A stretch of 64,000 bases of DNA from positions 744,001-808,000 of the forward strand of contig CAVZZV010000001.1 in assembly GCA_963779845.1 (NCBI GenBank), given 5' to 3'. The stretch's first letter is position 1, and every line of letters begins with the position of its first letter. This DNA comes from CAVZZV01 sp963779845. Lineage in GTDB: Bacteria > Bacteroidota > Bacteroidia > Bacteroidales > GCA-2748055. Positions 8,306 through 17,057 of the stretch are shown one piece after another. The notes under the pieces are model-generated. The model had not been told where the DNA came from. It ran no database searches and saw only the letters and a list, made by a program, of their open reading frames with translations. Made by a program: the position numbers and the translations under genes.

Positions 8306-9667
8306 CTAATCTTCTTTCCGGCTTCCGATTTTAAGAACGCTTTTCACCTCACTTATCGCGATTACCGGTACAAACCTGAAAAACAACAATACACCTGAGG
8401 CAAAGAGACCAAGAGTACCGACATATATTCCAACCTCAATAAGAGTCGGAGAATAGGATGCCCAGTTGGAAGGCAGATAATCGTTGGACAAACTGGTTAT
8501 TACAATATTAAACCTTTCGAACCACATGCCGATATTTATGATAATCGAGATCATGAAAAGAGCAATGGCACTTTTACGTATGCGCTTAAACCAGAATAAT
8601 TGCGGAATAATGGCGTTGCTGATAAACATGGTCCAAAACTGAATAGTAAATTCACCTGTAATACGGTTATGAAAGAAAGTGAAGATTTCGTATTGATTTC
8701 CTGAATACCACGCAACGAAAATTTCTGTCAGATAGGAAGACCCCATGATAAGAGAGATGAAAATCAATATGCGGGCTATTGCATCCAGATGGCTGTCAGT
8801 TACATAAGCTTTGAGGTTGAATAAATTGCGCATAAGAATCATAAGGGTGAGCACCATGGCAAAGCCGGAAAAAATGGCCCCAACCACAAAATATGGGGGA
8901 AATAAAGTGGTATGCCACCCTGGTTCGACTGAAACAGCGAAGTCAGTGGCTACGATAGAATGTACAGAAACAACCAGTACAGCAGCGATACCGCCGAGAA
9001 TGAAACTAAGTCCTTCAAATCGGATCCATTGATGTGAACCCCCTGTCCATCCCATGGAGAAGAAACCATAAACGGCTTTTTTCACCTTGGAAGTTGTTTT
9101 ATCTCGTATGGTGGCAAAATCGGGTAGCATACCGAGGTACCAAAATGAAAAGGAGATAAGAAGGTATGCTGAGATGGCAATAAAGTCCCAAAATAAAGGA
9201 GAGTTATAATTGACCCACAAGGGTCCCCGGGTATTGGGATAGGGAATGATAAAAAAAGCGAGCCATATCCTTCCCATATGCAATGCGGGGAAAAGTGCAG
9301 CGCAGCCTACAGCTACCACTGTCATGGCCTCAGCAGCCCTGTTAATAGAAGTCCTCCAACGTTGACGCAAGATAAGAAGGAAAATAGAAAAGGCAGTTCC
9401 GGCATGCCCTATCCCGATCCACCAGACAAAATTAATGATTGCCCAACCCCATCCCACCGTATTGTTCACACCCCAGGTCCCGATACCTTTGGTTACGGTT
9501 ATATAAATCGAATAAAAACCCCATAAAGATGCCAGGCTGGCGATTGCCATCGCTGCAAACCACCATAATCCCGGAGTTGTTTCAAGCGGGGACATGATAT
9601 CCGAGGAAATCTGACGGTATGACTTCTTTCCTTCAATAAGCGGCCCCCTGACCTCTCTGTTATACAT
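8306..9667 (-). CDS. actC: Alternative complex III subunit ActC (NrfD-like quinol-binding)
   Basis: A 453-residue NrfD/PsrC-type membrane subunit with about ten predicted helices. Visible family features are the early GIGTWGVNNTVGWGWAIINF, the WWIGIGHAGTAFS motif whose His is implicated in quinol and proton handling in this family, and the later WFERFNIV near the C-terminus. It is predicted to oxidise menaquinol or another quinol and to hand electrons to the iron-sulfur clusters of ActB. The gene follows actB after 17 nt and precedes actD by 18 nt. The length is normal for the family and no defect is seen. Confidence 0.92.
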   Translation of the reverse strand: MYNREVRGPLIEGKKSYRQISSDIMSPLETTPGLWWFAAMAIASLASLWGFYSIYITVTKGIGTWGVNNTVGWGWAIINFVWWIGIGHAGTAFSIFLLILRQRWRTSINRAAEAMTVVAVGCAALFPALHMGRIWLAFFIIPYPNTRGPLWVNYNSPLFWDFIAISAYLLISFSFWYLGMLPDFATIRDKTTSKVKKAVYGFFSMGWTGGSHQWIRFEGLSFILGGIAAVLVVSVHSIVATDFAVSVEPGWHTTLFPPYFVVGAIFSGFAMVLTLMILMRNLFNLKAYVTDSHLDAIARILIFISLIMGSSYLTEIFVAWYSGNQYEIFTFFHNRITGEFTIQFWTMFISNAIIPQLFWFKRIRKSAIALFMISIIINIGMWFERFNIVITSLSNDYLPSNWASYSPTLIEVGIYVGTLGLFASGVLLFFRFVPVIAISEVKSVLKIGSRKED

Positions 9668-9684
9668 GTGCCTTTATTTTGTAA

Positions 9685-12681
9685 TTAACTATTATGTTCC
9701 TTGCTTAATCCCGGATCCTCAGCCTTTTCACTTTCGCCTGGTATATTTCGTATTTTCGTCAAATAGCCGACCGAGGGCAGGGTATGCAATTCCTCCAGTA
9801 AATGGTAGTTCCTCGGATCATTTTTCAATTTTGAGACCCTGGATTCCGGATCGTTAAGATCTCCAAATACCAATGCGCCAGCGGGACAGGCCTGAACGCA
9901 AGCAGTTTCAATTTCTCCATCCTCAAGCTTCCTGTTTTCCAATTTGGCTTTGAGTTTCTTCTCCTGTATCCTTTGCACGCAGAAAGAGCATTTCTCTACC
10001 ACGCCTCTCTCCCTTACCGTGACATCGGGGTTTAACACCATTTTCCCCAGATCGGAATTGATATTGAAATCAAACTCCTTATTCCCTGCATATTGATACC
10101 AGTTAAATCTTCTTACTTTATAAGGACAATTGTTAATGCAATACTTTGTGCCGATACAACGGTTATACGACATCTGGTTTAAACCTTCGCTGCTGTGGTT
10201 TGTAGCGGAAACAGGGCAGACATTCTCGCAGGGGGCATTGTCGCAGTGCTGGCACATCAGAGGTTGAAAAAGAACCACAGGATTCTCCGGAGTGCCGGAG
10301 TAATACCTGTCAATTTTTATCCAGTGCATGATCCTTCTACGGAATACTTCATCTTTTCCCACGACCGGGATGTTATTTTCAGCCTGACACGAGATGACGC
10401 AGGAATTACAACCCACACAGGCATTCAGGTCGACCGCCAGTCCCCAGTGAAATCCCGTGAATTCCACTTCCGGATATAATGTTTTATGTTTGGATTCAAA
10501 TTCCTCGTGCAATTCGTTTCCTGCATCGGATTTAATAAGGTATTCCTCAAGACTGGCGGATCTGACAATCGGCCTTCCTTCCATGGAATTATGGGTCTGG
10601 GAAAGGGCAAGGGGAACATTTTTTCCTGTAGGCTGAAGGGAAATGCCAGTATTGAAATATACTCTGCTCCCATTCACCATTCTCACCAGCGGAAAGGCAT
10701 TAATCCCTACGCCATCAGCGACCTTTCCGGAATTTTTCCTGCCATACCCCAGAGCGAGGGCGCAAGTCCTTTCTGCCTGCCCGGCCTGAATCAGTACTGG
10801 GACAGCTTCTATTCCCGGTAAGGAAACCACATCTCCGTTCACCACACCGAAACGTTCCGCATCATAAGGGGACACATACAATACATTATCCCAGCTTACC
10901 TTTGAAATCGGATCAGGGAGTTCCTGCAACCAGGGATTATTGGCATATTTACCATCCCCTAATTGTATACTTTCCAACAGGACCAATTCCAGACCCACAA
11001 TATCTTCACTAAATATATTCCCGGAAAGTTTATCCAAAACCATCTCATTATACTCAAAAGAGGTTGTCGCGAGGGAACTGGTCTGAAAAACCCCGTTTTG
11101 CAGACAGGAATTCCACCAATCGGTGAAGCTGCCTTCACCAGGATAATAATGATCGTTCCAAAATTGCCTTATATAATCAAGATGCTGGACCTCCCTCCCC
11201 ATCCATTTGAGTAAGCTGTCCTGCAGGGAACGTGTATCGAAAATTGGGTGGATACAGGGTTGAATGAGGCTCAGGGTGCCGGATACGATTTCAGCATCAT
11301 CCCATGATTCGAGGAAATGGTGAACCGGACATACATAATGGGATGCAGCAGCCGTTTGGTTAGCACTGCCAGCAAATGACAAACTTAACTCCACGTTAGA
11401 AAGAGCTTTGAGAAATCCGTCAGGATCGTGGTAATCATACAAGGGATCAGCATTGTGGAACATAACCGCTCCCACCTTTCCGCTTTCCATATCCTTCACC
11501 AATGTTTCCATCTCATTGTCAATGCCTTTGGCAACATTCAGGGATTGGGAGAATTCAATGGTTACTCCATAATTTCCGAGGAGCTTGTTGATCCCATTCA
11601 CAAGCATCTGACATTCCGGGTCATTGCTGCCTGATATTACCAATGATTTCGATCCCGCCGAAAGTAGTTTCTCCACCACATCGGCATAATCCTTCTCAGT
11701 TTCAGGGGCATCGATCAATAAACTGTTCTTTTTGGAAGCAATATAATTATGGATATAGCTTAAGATTTTTTTCTCTTCGGAAGGCCTTATTTGAATCCTC
11801 TTATCTGCGTTCGATCCGGTAAGGCTCAAGCCTGATTCAAACTGAATATGAGTCAACATATCCTTTTGTCCCTCATCAAGCTTTCTCCTTGAGGCATACG
11901 CCGGGATAAAATGAACAGGAGCGATCCAGGAACCCAGGAAATCGGCACCGAAACTAACAACCACATCTGCCCTATCAAAACGATATCCGGGAATGATGGC
12001 TTTGCCATACATTTCACGTGAGGCAGTCAGAATTCCCGAATAAGAAATGGCATCGTATGTTACATGCTGAAATGAGGGAAACTGATTTCCAAATTCTTCC
12101 AGCAGGCGGATTGTAGATGGGGAATTAAGGGTGGAAGAAAGCAGGACAATTTTTCTCCCTGACCTATTAATTTCGGATAATCTCCTGATAAGTTCCTGAT
12201 CGATTTGCTCCCATTGGGTCACTTCACCCTGAATAAGAGGATTTTTGATCCTGGCATCGTCATAAAGGCTCAAAACCGAGGCTTGCATTCTTGCGGTCGT
12301 TCCTTTGGGGTTAAAAGAAGAAAGACCGTTTGCTTCAATTTTAATCGGTCTCCCATCGCGGGTTTTAACCAGTATATGTCCGAAATCTTTACCATTACAA
12401 AGGCTCGTGGCCCAATAGGAAGACATCCCCGGGGTAATACTCTCCGGGGCGATTACGTAGGGAATGGCTTTTTGTACAGGTTTTTCGCAACTTGAAAGGA
12501 TAGCAGCTGAGGTGAGGGAAAACCCGAAAAGTTTTAAAAAATCGCGGCGTGAAGAAGAAGCACCTGAAATCTCCTCATCAAAGAGTTCCAGGACCGCGTT
12601 TTTATGGTCTTTCTCATATTTTTCTTCAGGAATGCCTGGAACTTCATTGTATTCATCCAGACTTTGCCAATATTTTTCCAT
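9685..12681 (-). CDS. actB: Alternative complex III subunit ActB (molybdopterin-like plus iron-sulfur domains)
   Basis: A 998-residue fusion. Near residues 42-65 there is a twin-arginine-type signal (SSRRDFLKLFGFSLTSAAIL) ending in a Cys. It is followed by a long region related to molybdopterin oxidoreductases but without recognisable cofactor ligands. From about residue 755 a four-cluster ferredoxin domain begins: CVGCNSCVISC, CQHCDNAPCENVCP, CIGTKYCINNCP and CSFCVQ...CVQACP. One Cys is replaced in the third group (CIGTKYC), as expected where one site is a 3Fe-4S cluster. It passes electrons from ActC to the heme subunits. It lies between actA (27 nt upstream) and actC. Confidence 0.93.
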   Translation of the reverse strand: MEKYWQSLDEYNEVPGIPEEKYEKDHKNAVLELFDEEISGASSSRRDFLKLFGFSLTSAAILSSCEKPVQKAIPYVIAPESITPGMSSYWATSLCNGKDFGHILVKTRDGRPIKIEANGLSSFNPKGTTARMQASVLSLYDDARIKNPLIQGEVTQWEQIDQELIRRLSEINRSGRKIVLLSSTLNSPSTIRLLEEFGNQFPSFQHVTYDAISYSGILTASREMYGKAIIPGYRFDRADVVVSFGADFLGSWIAPVHFIPAYASRRKLDEGQKDMLTHIQFESGLSLTGSNADKRIQIRPSEEKKILSYIHNYIASKKNSLLIDAPETEKDYADVVEKLLSAGSKSLVISGSNDPECQMLVNGINKLLGNYGVTIEFSQSLNVAKGIDNEMETLVKDMESGKVGAVMFHNADPLYDYHDPDGFLKALSNVELSLSFAGSANQTAAASHYVCPVHHFLESWDDAEIVSGTLSLIQPCIHPIFDTRSLQDSLLKWMGREVQHLDYIRQFWNDHYYPGEGSFTDWWNSCLQNGVFQTSSLATTSFEYNEMVLDKLSGNIFSEDIVGLELVLLESIQLGDGKYANNPWLQELPDPISKVSWDNVLYVSPYDAERFGVVNGDVVSLPGIEAVPVLIQAGQAERTCALALGYGRKNSGKVADGVGINAFPLVRMVNGSRVYFNTGISLQPTGKNVPLALSQTHNSMEGRPIVRSASLEEYLIKSDAGNELHEEFESKHKTLYPEVEFTGFHWGLAVDLNACVGCNSCVISCQAENNIPVVGKDEVFRRRIMHWIKIDRYYSGTPENPVVLFQPLMCQHCDNAPCENVCPVSATNHSSEGLNQMSYNRCIGTKYCINNCPYKVRRFNWYQYAGNKEFDFNINSDLGKMVLNPDVTVRERGVVEKCSFCVQRIQEKKLKAKLENRKLEDGEIETACVQACPAGALVFGDLNDPESRVSKLKNDPRNYHLLEELHTLPSVGYLTKIRNIPGESEKAEDPGLSKEHNS

Positions 12682-12708
12682 AAATAAATTTTTTTTAGCT
12701 GCTCATTA

Positions 12709-13857
12709 TCAATAGTGGCATTTCATGCATTCAGTGCCACCTACCTTTTCCACGGTGATGGAGTCCATCCCGTGTTGATCTGCTTCTTTAAGGATTCTTT
12801 CGTATTGTGAGTAAAATTCATTGCCGTAGAAATTAACTTTTTTCTGCCGGTGGCAATCTATGCACCAGCCCATAGAAAGATCCGACACCTGCCTCACCTG
12901 ATGCATTTGAGCCACATCCCCATGACAATGGGCACAATCGATCCCTCCCACGGCCACATGCTGGGCATGACTAAAAAAAACGTGATCGGGAAGATTATGT
13001 ACCCGTATCCATTCTATCGGAAGATGTTCTTCATAGCTGTTTATCACTTTTGCAATTTCGAAGTTTCCTGAACGGGTTCCGTTACGGACAATGAGGTGAC
13101 AGTTCATACATACGTTCGTTCCCGGAATGCCCGCTGTCTTACTGAATTCTACGTTGTTATGGCAGTATTTGCAGTCGATTTTATTTTGTCCTGCATGGAC
13201 AAGATGCGAAAATTTTATGGGTTGGGTAGGGGCATAATTATGTTGCCTGCCAATCTCAATAGCCTCCCTGACGGTTGTGTTGGTGATGTATCCAAGGGTT
13301 GCAAGAATAATTATTAAATGAACCCATTTTAACTTTAACTTTTTGAAGAAAAGAAGATCCGCAATGGCCATAAGAAGCAGAACAAGGGCCAAAATGAAGA
13401 GCATCAAATTGGTGAACACCGGTTTCTCTTCTTTAAGACCAATTTCGGTAAATTCGTCCATGAACCCTTTGAGCATTACAATGTCTGATTCAGTGAGATC
13501 AAAACCCGAGTGCACTTCGGCCATTTTTTTTCCCCGGGGCTTCAACAGGACCGATTGCAGGTTGCTAACCTCTTTATCGAGATATTTTAGGGAAATCTCA
13601 TAGGCATCGGGGTTCCAGTTTATCGTATCGACCACTTTTGTGTTATGGCAGGAAGCACAGTTGACCGATTTGTCGCCTCTGTAAACAAGACCGTAAAACA
13701 ACCGCTCCCCACGGATTAAATCCGCGGCAGAAAGGCTGTCAGAAACAGGTTCGGCTATAGGATCACCTTCAGCAAAAAGGCCGGCGGGGGAAAGTGAAAA
13801 AAGAAATAAACAGACTAAGTATAATTTAAAAAACTTAAATAGATGAGGCATGACCAT
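12709..13857 (-). CDS. actA: Alternative complex III subunit ActA, multiheme cytochrome c
   Basis: First gene of the act operon. Six CxxCH motifs are visible in order: CASCH, CKYCH, CMNCH, CAHCH, CIDCH and CMKCH. The first belongs to an N-terminal single-heme domain. Two hydrophobic helices (FTNLMLFILALVLLLMAI and WVHLIIILATLGYI) separate it from the classical five-heme domain. The longest frame starts at 13911, but the signal peptide begins at MPHLFKFFKLYLVCLFLF, so ATG 13857 (or 13851) fits better and leaves a short 5' leader. The last heme motif is at the extreme C-terminus (CMKCHY). Other ActA proteins are pentaheme, so the extra N-terminal heme is notable. Confidence 0.9.
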   Translation of the reverse strand: MVMPHLFKFFKLYLVCLFLFSLSPAGLFAEGDPIAEPVSDSLSAADLIRGERLFYGLVYRGDKSVNCASCHNTKVVDTINWNPDAYEISLKYLDKEVSNLQSVLLKPRGKKMAEVHSGFDLTESDIVMLKGFMDEFTEIGLKEEKPVFTNLMLFILALVLLLMAIADLLFFKKLKLKWVHLIIILATLGYITNTTVREAIEIGRQHNYAPTQPIKFSHLVHAGQNKIDCKYCHNNVEFSKTAGIPGTNVCMNCHLIVRNGTRSGNFEIAKVINSYEEHLPIEWIRVHNLPDHVFFSHAQHVAVGGIDCAHCHGDVAQMHQVRQVSDLSMGWCIDCHRQKKVNFYGNEFYSQYERILKEADQHGMDSITVEKVGGTECMKCHY

Positions 13858-13965
13858 TCGTAAAAATTTAAAGATGTAGTAAACCCTGCCCGTCAAAAAT
13901 CTTCTTTCCACCTGACGCTGGGAACGACTTGCAATTGCTTATCAAAATAGCTTGAATAGCGCTAC

Positions 13966-13973
13966 CAAATATA
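13966..13973 (-). promoter_or_regulatory. Candidate -7 promoter element of the act operon
   Basis: On the minus strand this reads TATATTTG, a full match to the Bacteroidota -7 consensus TAnnTTTG. It lies about 110 nt before the chosen actA start. The nearest TTG upstream is 26 nt away, longer than the usual 19-21, so only the -7 half is convincing. Confidence 0.4.
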
Positions 13974-14052
13974 TATAATGTCATTGATTTTAAATTCAGC
14001 AAATAGAAAAAAATGGCTTATTTAAAATTAGTAAATATATTGAATAAGGATT

Positions 14053-14490
14053 TTATCTAAAAAGATGAACAAAACCCGTTTCTTTTACTATTTCACCACC
14101 GTCGTTCCCCTGGATGATAAAATAATAGATACCGGGTCTCATCTCAAGTCCGGACAAACTCCGCCCATCCCAGAATATCTGTGGGGATTCGGACTGGTAA
14201 ACAAGCAACCCGGAACGGGTATAGACGTAAAAATTATATCTGCCGCCGGGCGCAGTTTTAAAACTAAAGTAATCGTTTATTCCGTCTCCGTTGGGTGAAA
14301 AAACATTTGGAATTTTATCCCAGTTATTTTGATAAGAAGAATCAGCATCCAATCCTGCGACCATTTTGGTCTGAATTACCTTCAGGCTCTCATGTCCGAT
14401 AAGGGAATCACAGATTGGATTGGTTTGGGCTGCGAGTGATTGAAACCAGGAACCCACAATCAAGCCGAGAAAGTAGAAAAGGTATTTCAT
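14053..14490 (-). CDS. Small secreted protein with T9SS type B sorting domain (gliding-motility-associated CTD)
   Basis: A 145-residue protein with an N-terminal signal peptide ending near SLAAQ, a short linker of about 40 residues, and then the type B C-terminal domain. The domain is recognised by IPNVFSPNGDGINDYF, the Trp-containing FWDGRSLSG turn and GIYYFIIQ before the end. Almost the whole mature protein is sorting domain, which is unusual because these domains normally follow a large cargo. It may be a truncated relic, a small surface protein, or a gene that lost its cargo. It lies upstream of the act operon with 142 nt or more between the genes and no clear partner. Confidence 0.8.
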   Translation of the reverse strand: MKYLFYFLGLIVGSWFQSLAAQTNPICDSLIGHESLKVIQTKMVAGLDADSSYQNNWDKIPNVFSPNGDGINDYFSFKTAPGGRYNFYVYTRSGLLVYQSESPQIFWDGRSLSGLEMRPGIYYFIIQGNDGGEIVKETGFVHLFR

Positions 14491-14923
14491 GCATTGGAAT
14501 AATCCGGTAAATATATAATTCCTTTAAAAAAAAGCCAAATCCATCTGTTTCGATTTATCAACAAGGAGCCGGCGAAATTTGATCAATTTCAAATTGTTCA
14601 ATGTTTATTTCGGAGTTATACGGGATTTATAATAAAAAGTCAGGTTTTATCGGGTAAAAAAGTTTTTTCGTTTTAAATTTCTACCTGGTTATTACTGTGC
14701 TGCAAATCAGTCGGAAAAAGAACTGTAATCGAGTTGGATTAACCATGCTGGTTTAGAGGGGAACAAATAACATTATAAAACTATCCTTGTTGATAAGATT
14801 GAAATTTTTAACTTTAACGCTGATTAGTTACAATTTTTTTGGATCAACAGTTTTTATATTTTTACTGTTGATAAGAAAATGCGGTTTCTTTTTACTTTTT
14901 TGAAAAATTAGCAATTCATCGTT
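14491..14923. other. AT-rich intergenic region upstream of thyA
   Basis: There is no coding frame. The region is strongly AT-rich and carries three copies of the 9-mer TTATCAACA (14555-14563 on +, 14788-14796 and 14866-14874 on -). This is one base from the DnaA box TTATCCACA. It also carries a perfect inverted repeat (listed separately). It should contain the promoters of the divergent T9SS protein and thyA, but no full TTG/TAnnTTTG pair was found. Confidence 0.5.
14843..14872. repeat. Perfect 9-bp inverted repeat upstream of thyA
   Basis: ATCAACAGT at 14843-14851 pairs exactly with ACTGTTGAT at 14864-14872 across a 12-nt AT-only loop. It ends 51 nt before the TTG start of thyA. It could be an operator for a dimeric repressor or an mRNA hairpin. 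It is not followed by a T run, so it is not an obvious terminator. Confidence 0.6.
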
Positions 14924-15718
14924 TTGAAACAATATCTCAACCTCCTGAACCATGTCCTGGAAAATGGGGTTCGGAAAGATGACCGGACCGGTACCGGCAC
15001 TTTAAGCGTTTTTGGTTATCAAATGCGTTTTGACCTGTCAATGGGTTTTCCCCTTTTGACTACAAAAAAGCTGCATACCAAGTCAATAATCCATGAACTT
15101 CTGTGGTTTCTGCAAGGGGAAACCAATATTAAATATCTCACTGAAAATGGGGTAAAAATTTGGAATGAATGGGCCGATGACCAGGGAAATCTTGGCCACA
15201 TTTATGGTTATCAGTGGAGATCATGGCCAGGATTCCACGGAAACCACATTGATCAGATCGGGGAAGTTATCCAATCAATAAAACAGAATCCGGATTCACG
15301 CCGGCATATTGTAAGTGCCTGGAACGTTGCCGACCTGCCCAATATGGCTCTTCCCCCCTGCCATATCCTTTTTCAATTCTATGTAGCCGAAGGCAAATTG
15401 TCTTGTCAGCTTTATCAGCGAAGTGCCGATATTTTTCTCGGCGTACCCTTCAACATTGCCTCCTATGCCTTTCTGCTGCATATGGTGGCCGCCCAGACCG
15501 GACTTATTCCGGGAGAATTTATCCATACCCTGGGAGATGCCCATATATATATAAACCATCTCCCCCAGGTCAGGCTTCAACTTGGAAGGAAACCCTCCCG
15601 GTTGCCGGAATTAATCCTCAATAATGAGGTTAAAACTATTTTCGATTATAGCTTTGAGGATTTTAAGATAGATAATTATAATCCCCAACCTCATATAAAA
15701 GGGGATATCTCTGTCTGA
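14924..15718 (+). CDS. thyA: Thymidylate synthase
   Basis: Folate-dependent enzyme converting dUMP to dTMP. The 264 residues match the usual E. coli-type length. Visible features are RTGTGTLSVFG near residue 21, HELLWFLQGETN near residue 57, the catalytic Cys in ALPPCHILFQFY near residue 146, and the nucleotide-binding QRSADIFLGVPFNIASYA that follows. The start is TTG at 14924 (MKQYLNLLNHV), chosen because it matches the family's N-terminus and no ATG lies nearby. folA follows 102 nt later on the same strand. This fits the usual coupling, since ThyA turns methylene-tetrahydrofolate into dihydrofolate. Confidence 0.96.
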   Translation: MKQYLNLLNHVLENGVRKDDRTGTGTLSVFGYQMRFDLSMGFPLLTTKKLHTKSIIHELLWFLQGETNIKYLTENGVKIWNEWADDQGNLGHIYGYQWRSWPGFHGNHIDQIGEVIQSIKQNPDSRRHIVSAWNVADLPNMALPPCHILFQFYVAEGKLSCQLYQRSADIFLGVPFNIASYAFLLHMVAAQTGLIPGEFIHTLGDAHIYINHLPQVRLQLGRKPSRLPELILNNEVKTIFDYSFEDFKIDNYNPQPHIKGDISV

Positions 15719-15820
15719 TCAAAAATGACAGTTTCTTTAAACTGAAAACCGCAGATTGTGGCATCTAAAACTATATTTGTGCTGGTAAGAGGCTTACAAT
15801 TTTAAAGAAAAAATGAAAAA

Positions 15821-16336
15821 ATGGGAAATGTAAAGAACAAAAAAATTTCAATTATCGTAGCTATTGGGGAAAACAATGAGATAGGAAAAGAAAATAAACT
15901 ACTCTGGAACATTTCCGATGACCTAAAAAGATTCAAAGCCCTGACCACCGGACATAAAGTGATTATGGGGAGAAATACGTTCCTCTCCCTGCCTAAAGGC
16001 GCGCTTCCAAACCGGTCCAATATCGTAATAAGCGATGTTTCCGGGGAAAAATTTGAATCCTGTACCATGGCAGGATCAATTGAAGAGGCGCTGGAGTTAT
16101 GCGATACCAAAGAAGAAGCATTTGTAATCGGTGGAGGCATGATTTACAAACAATTCCTGCCTCACGCCACCCGCTTATATTTGACCAGGGTACATGCGGA
16201 ATTTGATGCAGACACCTTTTTCCCTCATATTAATTATGATGAATGGAACGAGATAAGCAGAGAAGAAAATCCGGCAAGCTATGAAAATCCCTTGGCCTAT
16301 AGTTATATTATCTATGAAACAAAATTACTTTCTTAG
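15821..16336 (+). CDS. folA: Dihydrofolate reductase
   Basis: Regenerates tetrahydrofolate from the dihydrofolate produced by ThyA, using NADPH. The 171 residues show the family signatures IVAIGENNEIGKENKLLWNISDDLKRF, with the substrate Asp in the ISDDLKRF helix, then VIMGRNTFLSLP, and FVIGGGMIYKQFLP for the cofactor. The N-terminus MGNVKNKKIS is slightly longer than average. ATG 15821 is kept because no closer start precedes the first strand. It follows thyA after 102 nt and may share its transcript. Confidence 0.95.
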   Translation: MGNVKNKKISIIVAIGENNEIGKENKLLWNISDDLKRFKALTTGHKVIMGRNTFLSLPKGALPNRSNIVISDVSGEKFESCTMAGSIEEALELCDTKEEAFVIGGGMIYKQFLPHATRLYLTRVHAEFDADTFFPHINYDEWNEISREENPASYENPLAYSYIIYETKLLS

Positions 16337-16427
16337 GTTTCGGTCGAACTGGCGAAAGCACTAAAATAAAAATATTTTCTTTCTATGTTACCGAATAATT
16401 AGAGCATGTTAAACTGAAATGATTATG

Positions 16428-16435
16428 TATATTTG
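16428..16435 (+). promoter_or_regulatory. Candidate -7 promoter element of the DUF2147 gene
   Basis: TATATTTG matches TAnnTTTG exactly and lies 26 nt before the ATG at 16462, leaving a short leader. No TTG is found at the expected distance upstream. Confidence 0.4.
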
Positions 16436-16461
16436 AATAAAATAATCAGAAATTAAAACTC

Positions 16462-16908
16462 ATGAAAAAAATCATCCTTCTCCCTTTGCTCCTCTTTTTC
16501 GCTTTTTCCATTTACGCCCAGGAATCCGATAAAGTCATTGGCAATTGGTTAACCGAAAAAGGCACTTCCAGGGTTAGCATTTACAAGGCAAAAAACGGCA
16601 AATACTATGGAAAAATCACCTGGCTTGAGAAACCCAATGAAAATGGATCTCCTAAAAAGGACAAGGAAAATCCGGATGCATCTTTAAAAGAAAAACCCCT
16701 GATGGGTTTGCTCATCCTGAAGAGCTTTGAGTACGACCCGGATGAAAACAACTGGTCAGAAGGAACGATTTACGATCCGGAAAGCGGAAAAACCTATTCC
16801 AGCTACATGTGGTTTGAAAATGGAAATAATGACCTCCTTAAACTCAAAGGCTTCGTCCTTGGAATGCGATTTCTTGGAAGAGAGACCACCTGGAAAAGGC
16901 AGGATTAA
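16462..16908 (+). CDS. Secreted DUF2147 domain protein
   Basis: A 148-residue protein with a clear signal peptide (MKKIILLPLLLFFAFSIYAQ). The mature part begins VIGNWLTEKGTSRVSIYK and contains the family features GKITWLEKPN, LMGLLILKSFEYD, WSEGTIYDPESGKTY and LGMRFLGRETTWKR at the end, matching DUF2147. Its molecular function is unknown. The fold is thought to be a small beta-barrel. It is transcribed alone, with a good -7 element 26 nt upstream. Confidence 0.85.
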   Translation: MKKIILLPLLLFFAFSIYAQESDKVIGNWLTEKGTSRVSIYKAKNGKYYGKITWLEKPNENGSPKKDKENPDASLKEKPLMGLLILKSFEYDPDENNWSEGTIYDPESGKTYSSYMWFENGNNDLLKLKGFVLGMRFLGRETTWKRQD

Positions 16909-17057
16909 CGTACGAAAACGAACACCCTTGTTCCGGAACCGTGCGTTTTCAATTCATATTTATTTTCTATTTTATAGTCTATCATTCTGTATGTCAGATA
17001 TTTATAAATATTGGCACAGAGTGTGTTAGTTTTAGATTAATTCTAAAATTAATGGCT

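Noticed and set aside
10195..10821. Plus-strand frames opposite the ferredoxin part of actB
   Set aside because: Overlap a strongly conserved gene on the other strand and match nothing recognisable.
14491..14923. Replication origin
   Set aside because: The DnaA-like boxes are imperfect and only three; no dnaA, dnaN or parAB is nearby, and strand skew cannot be judged from one window.
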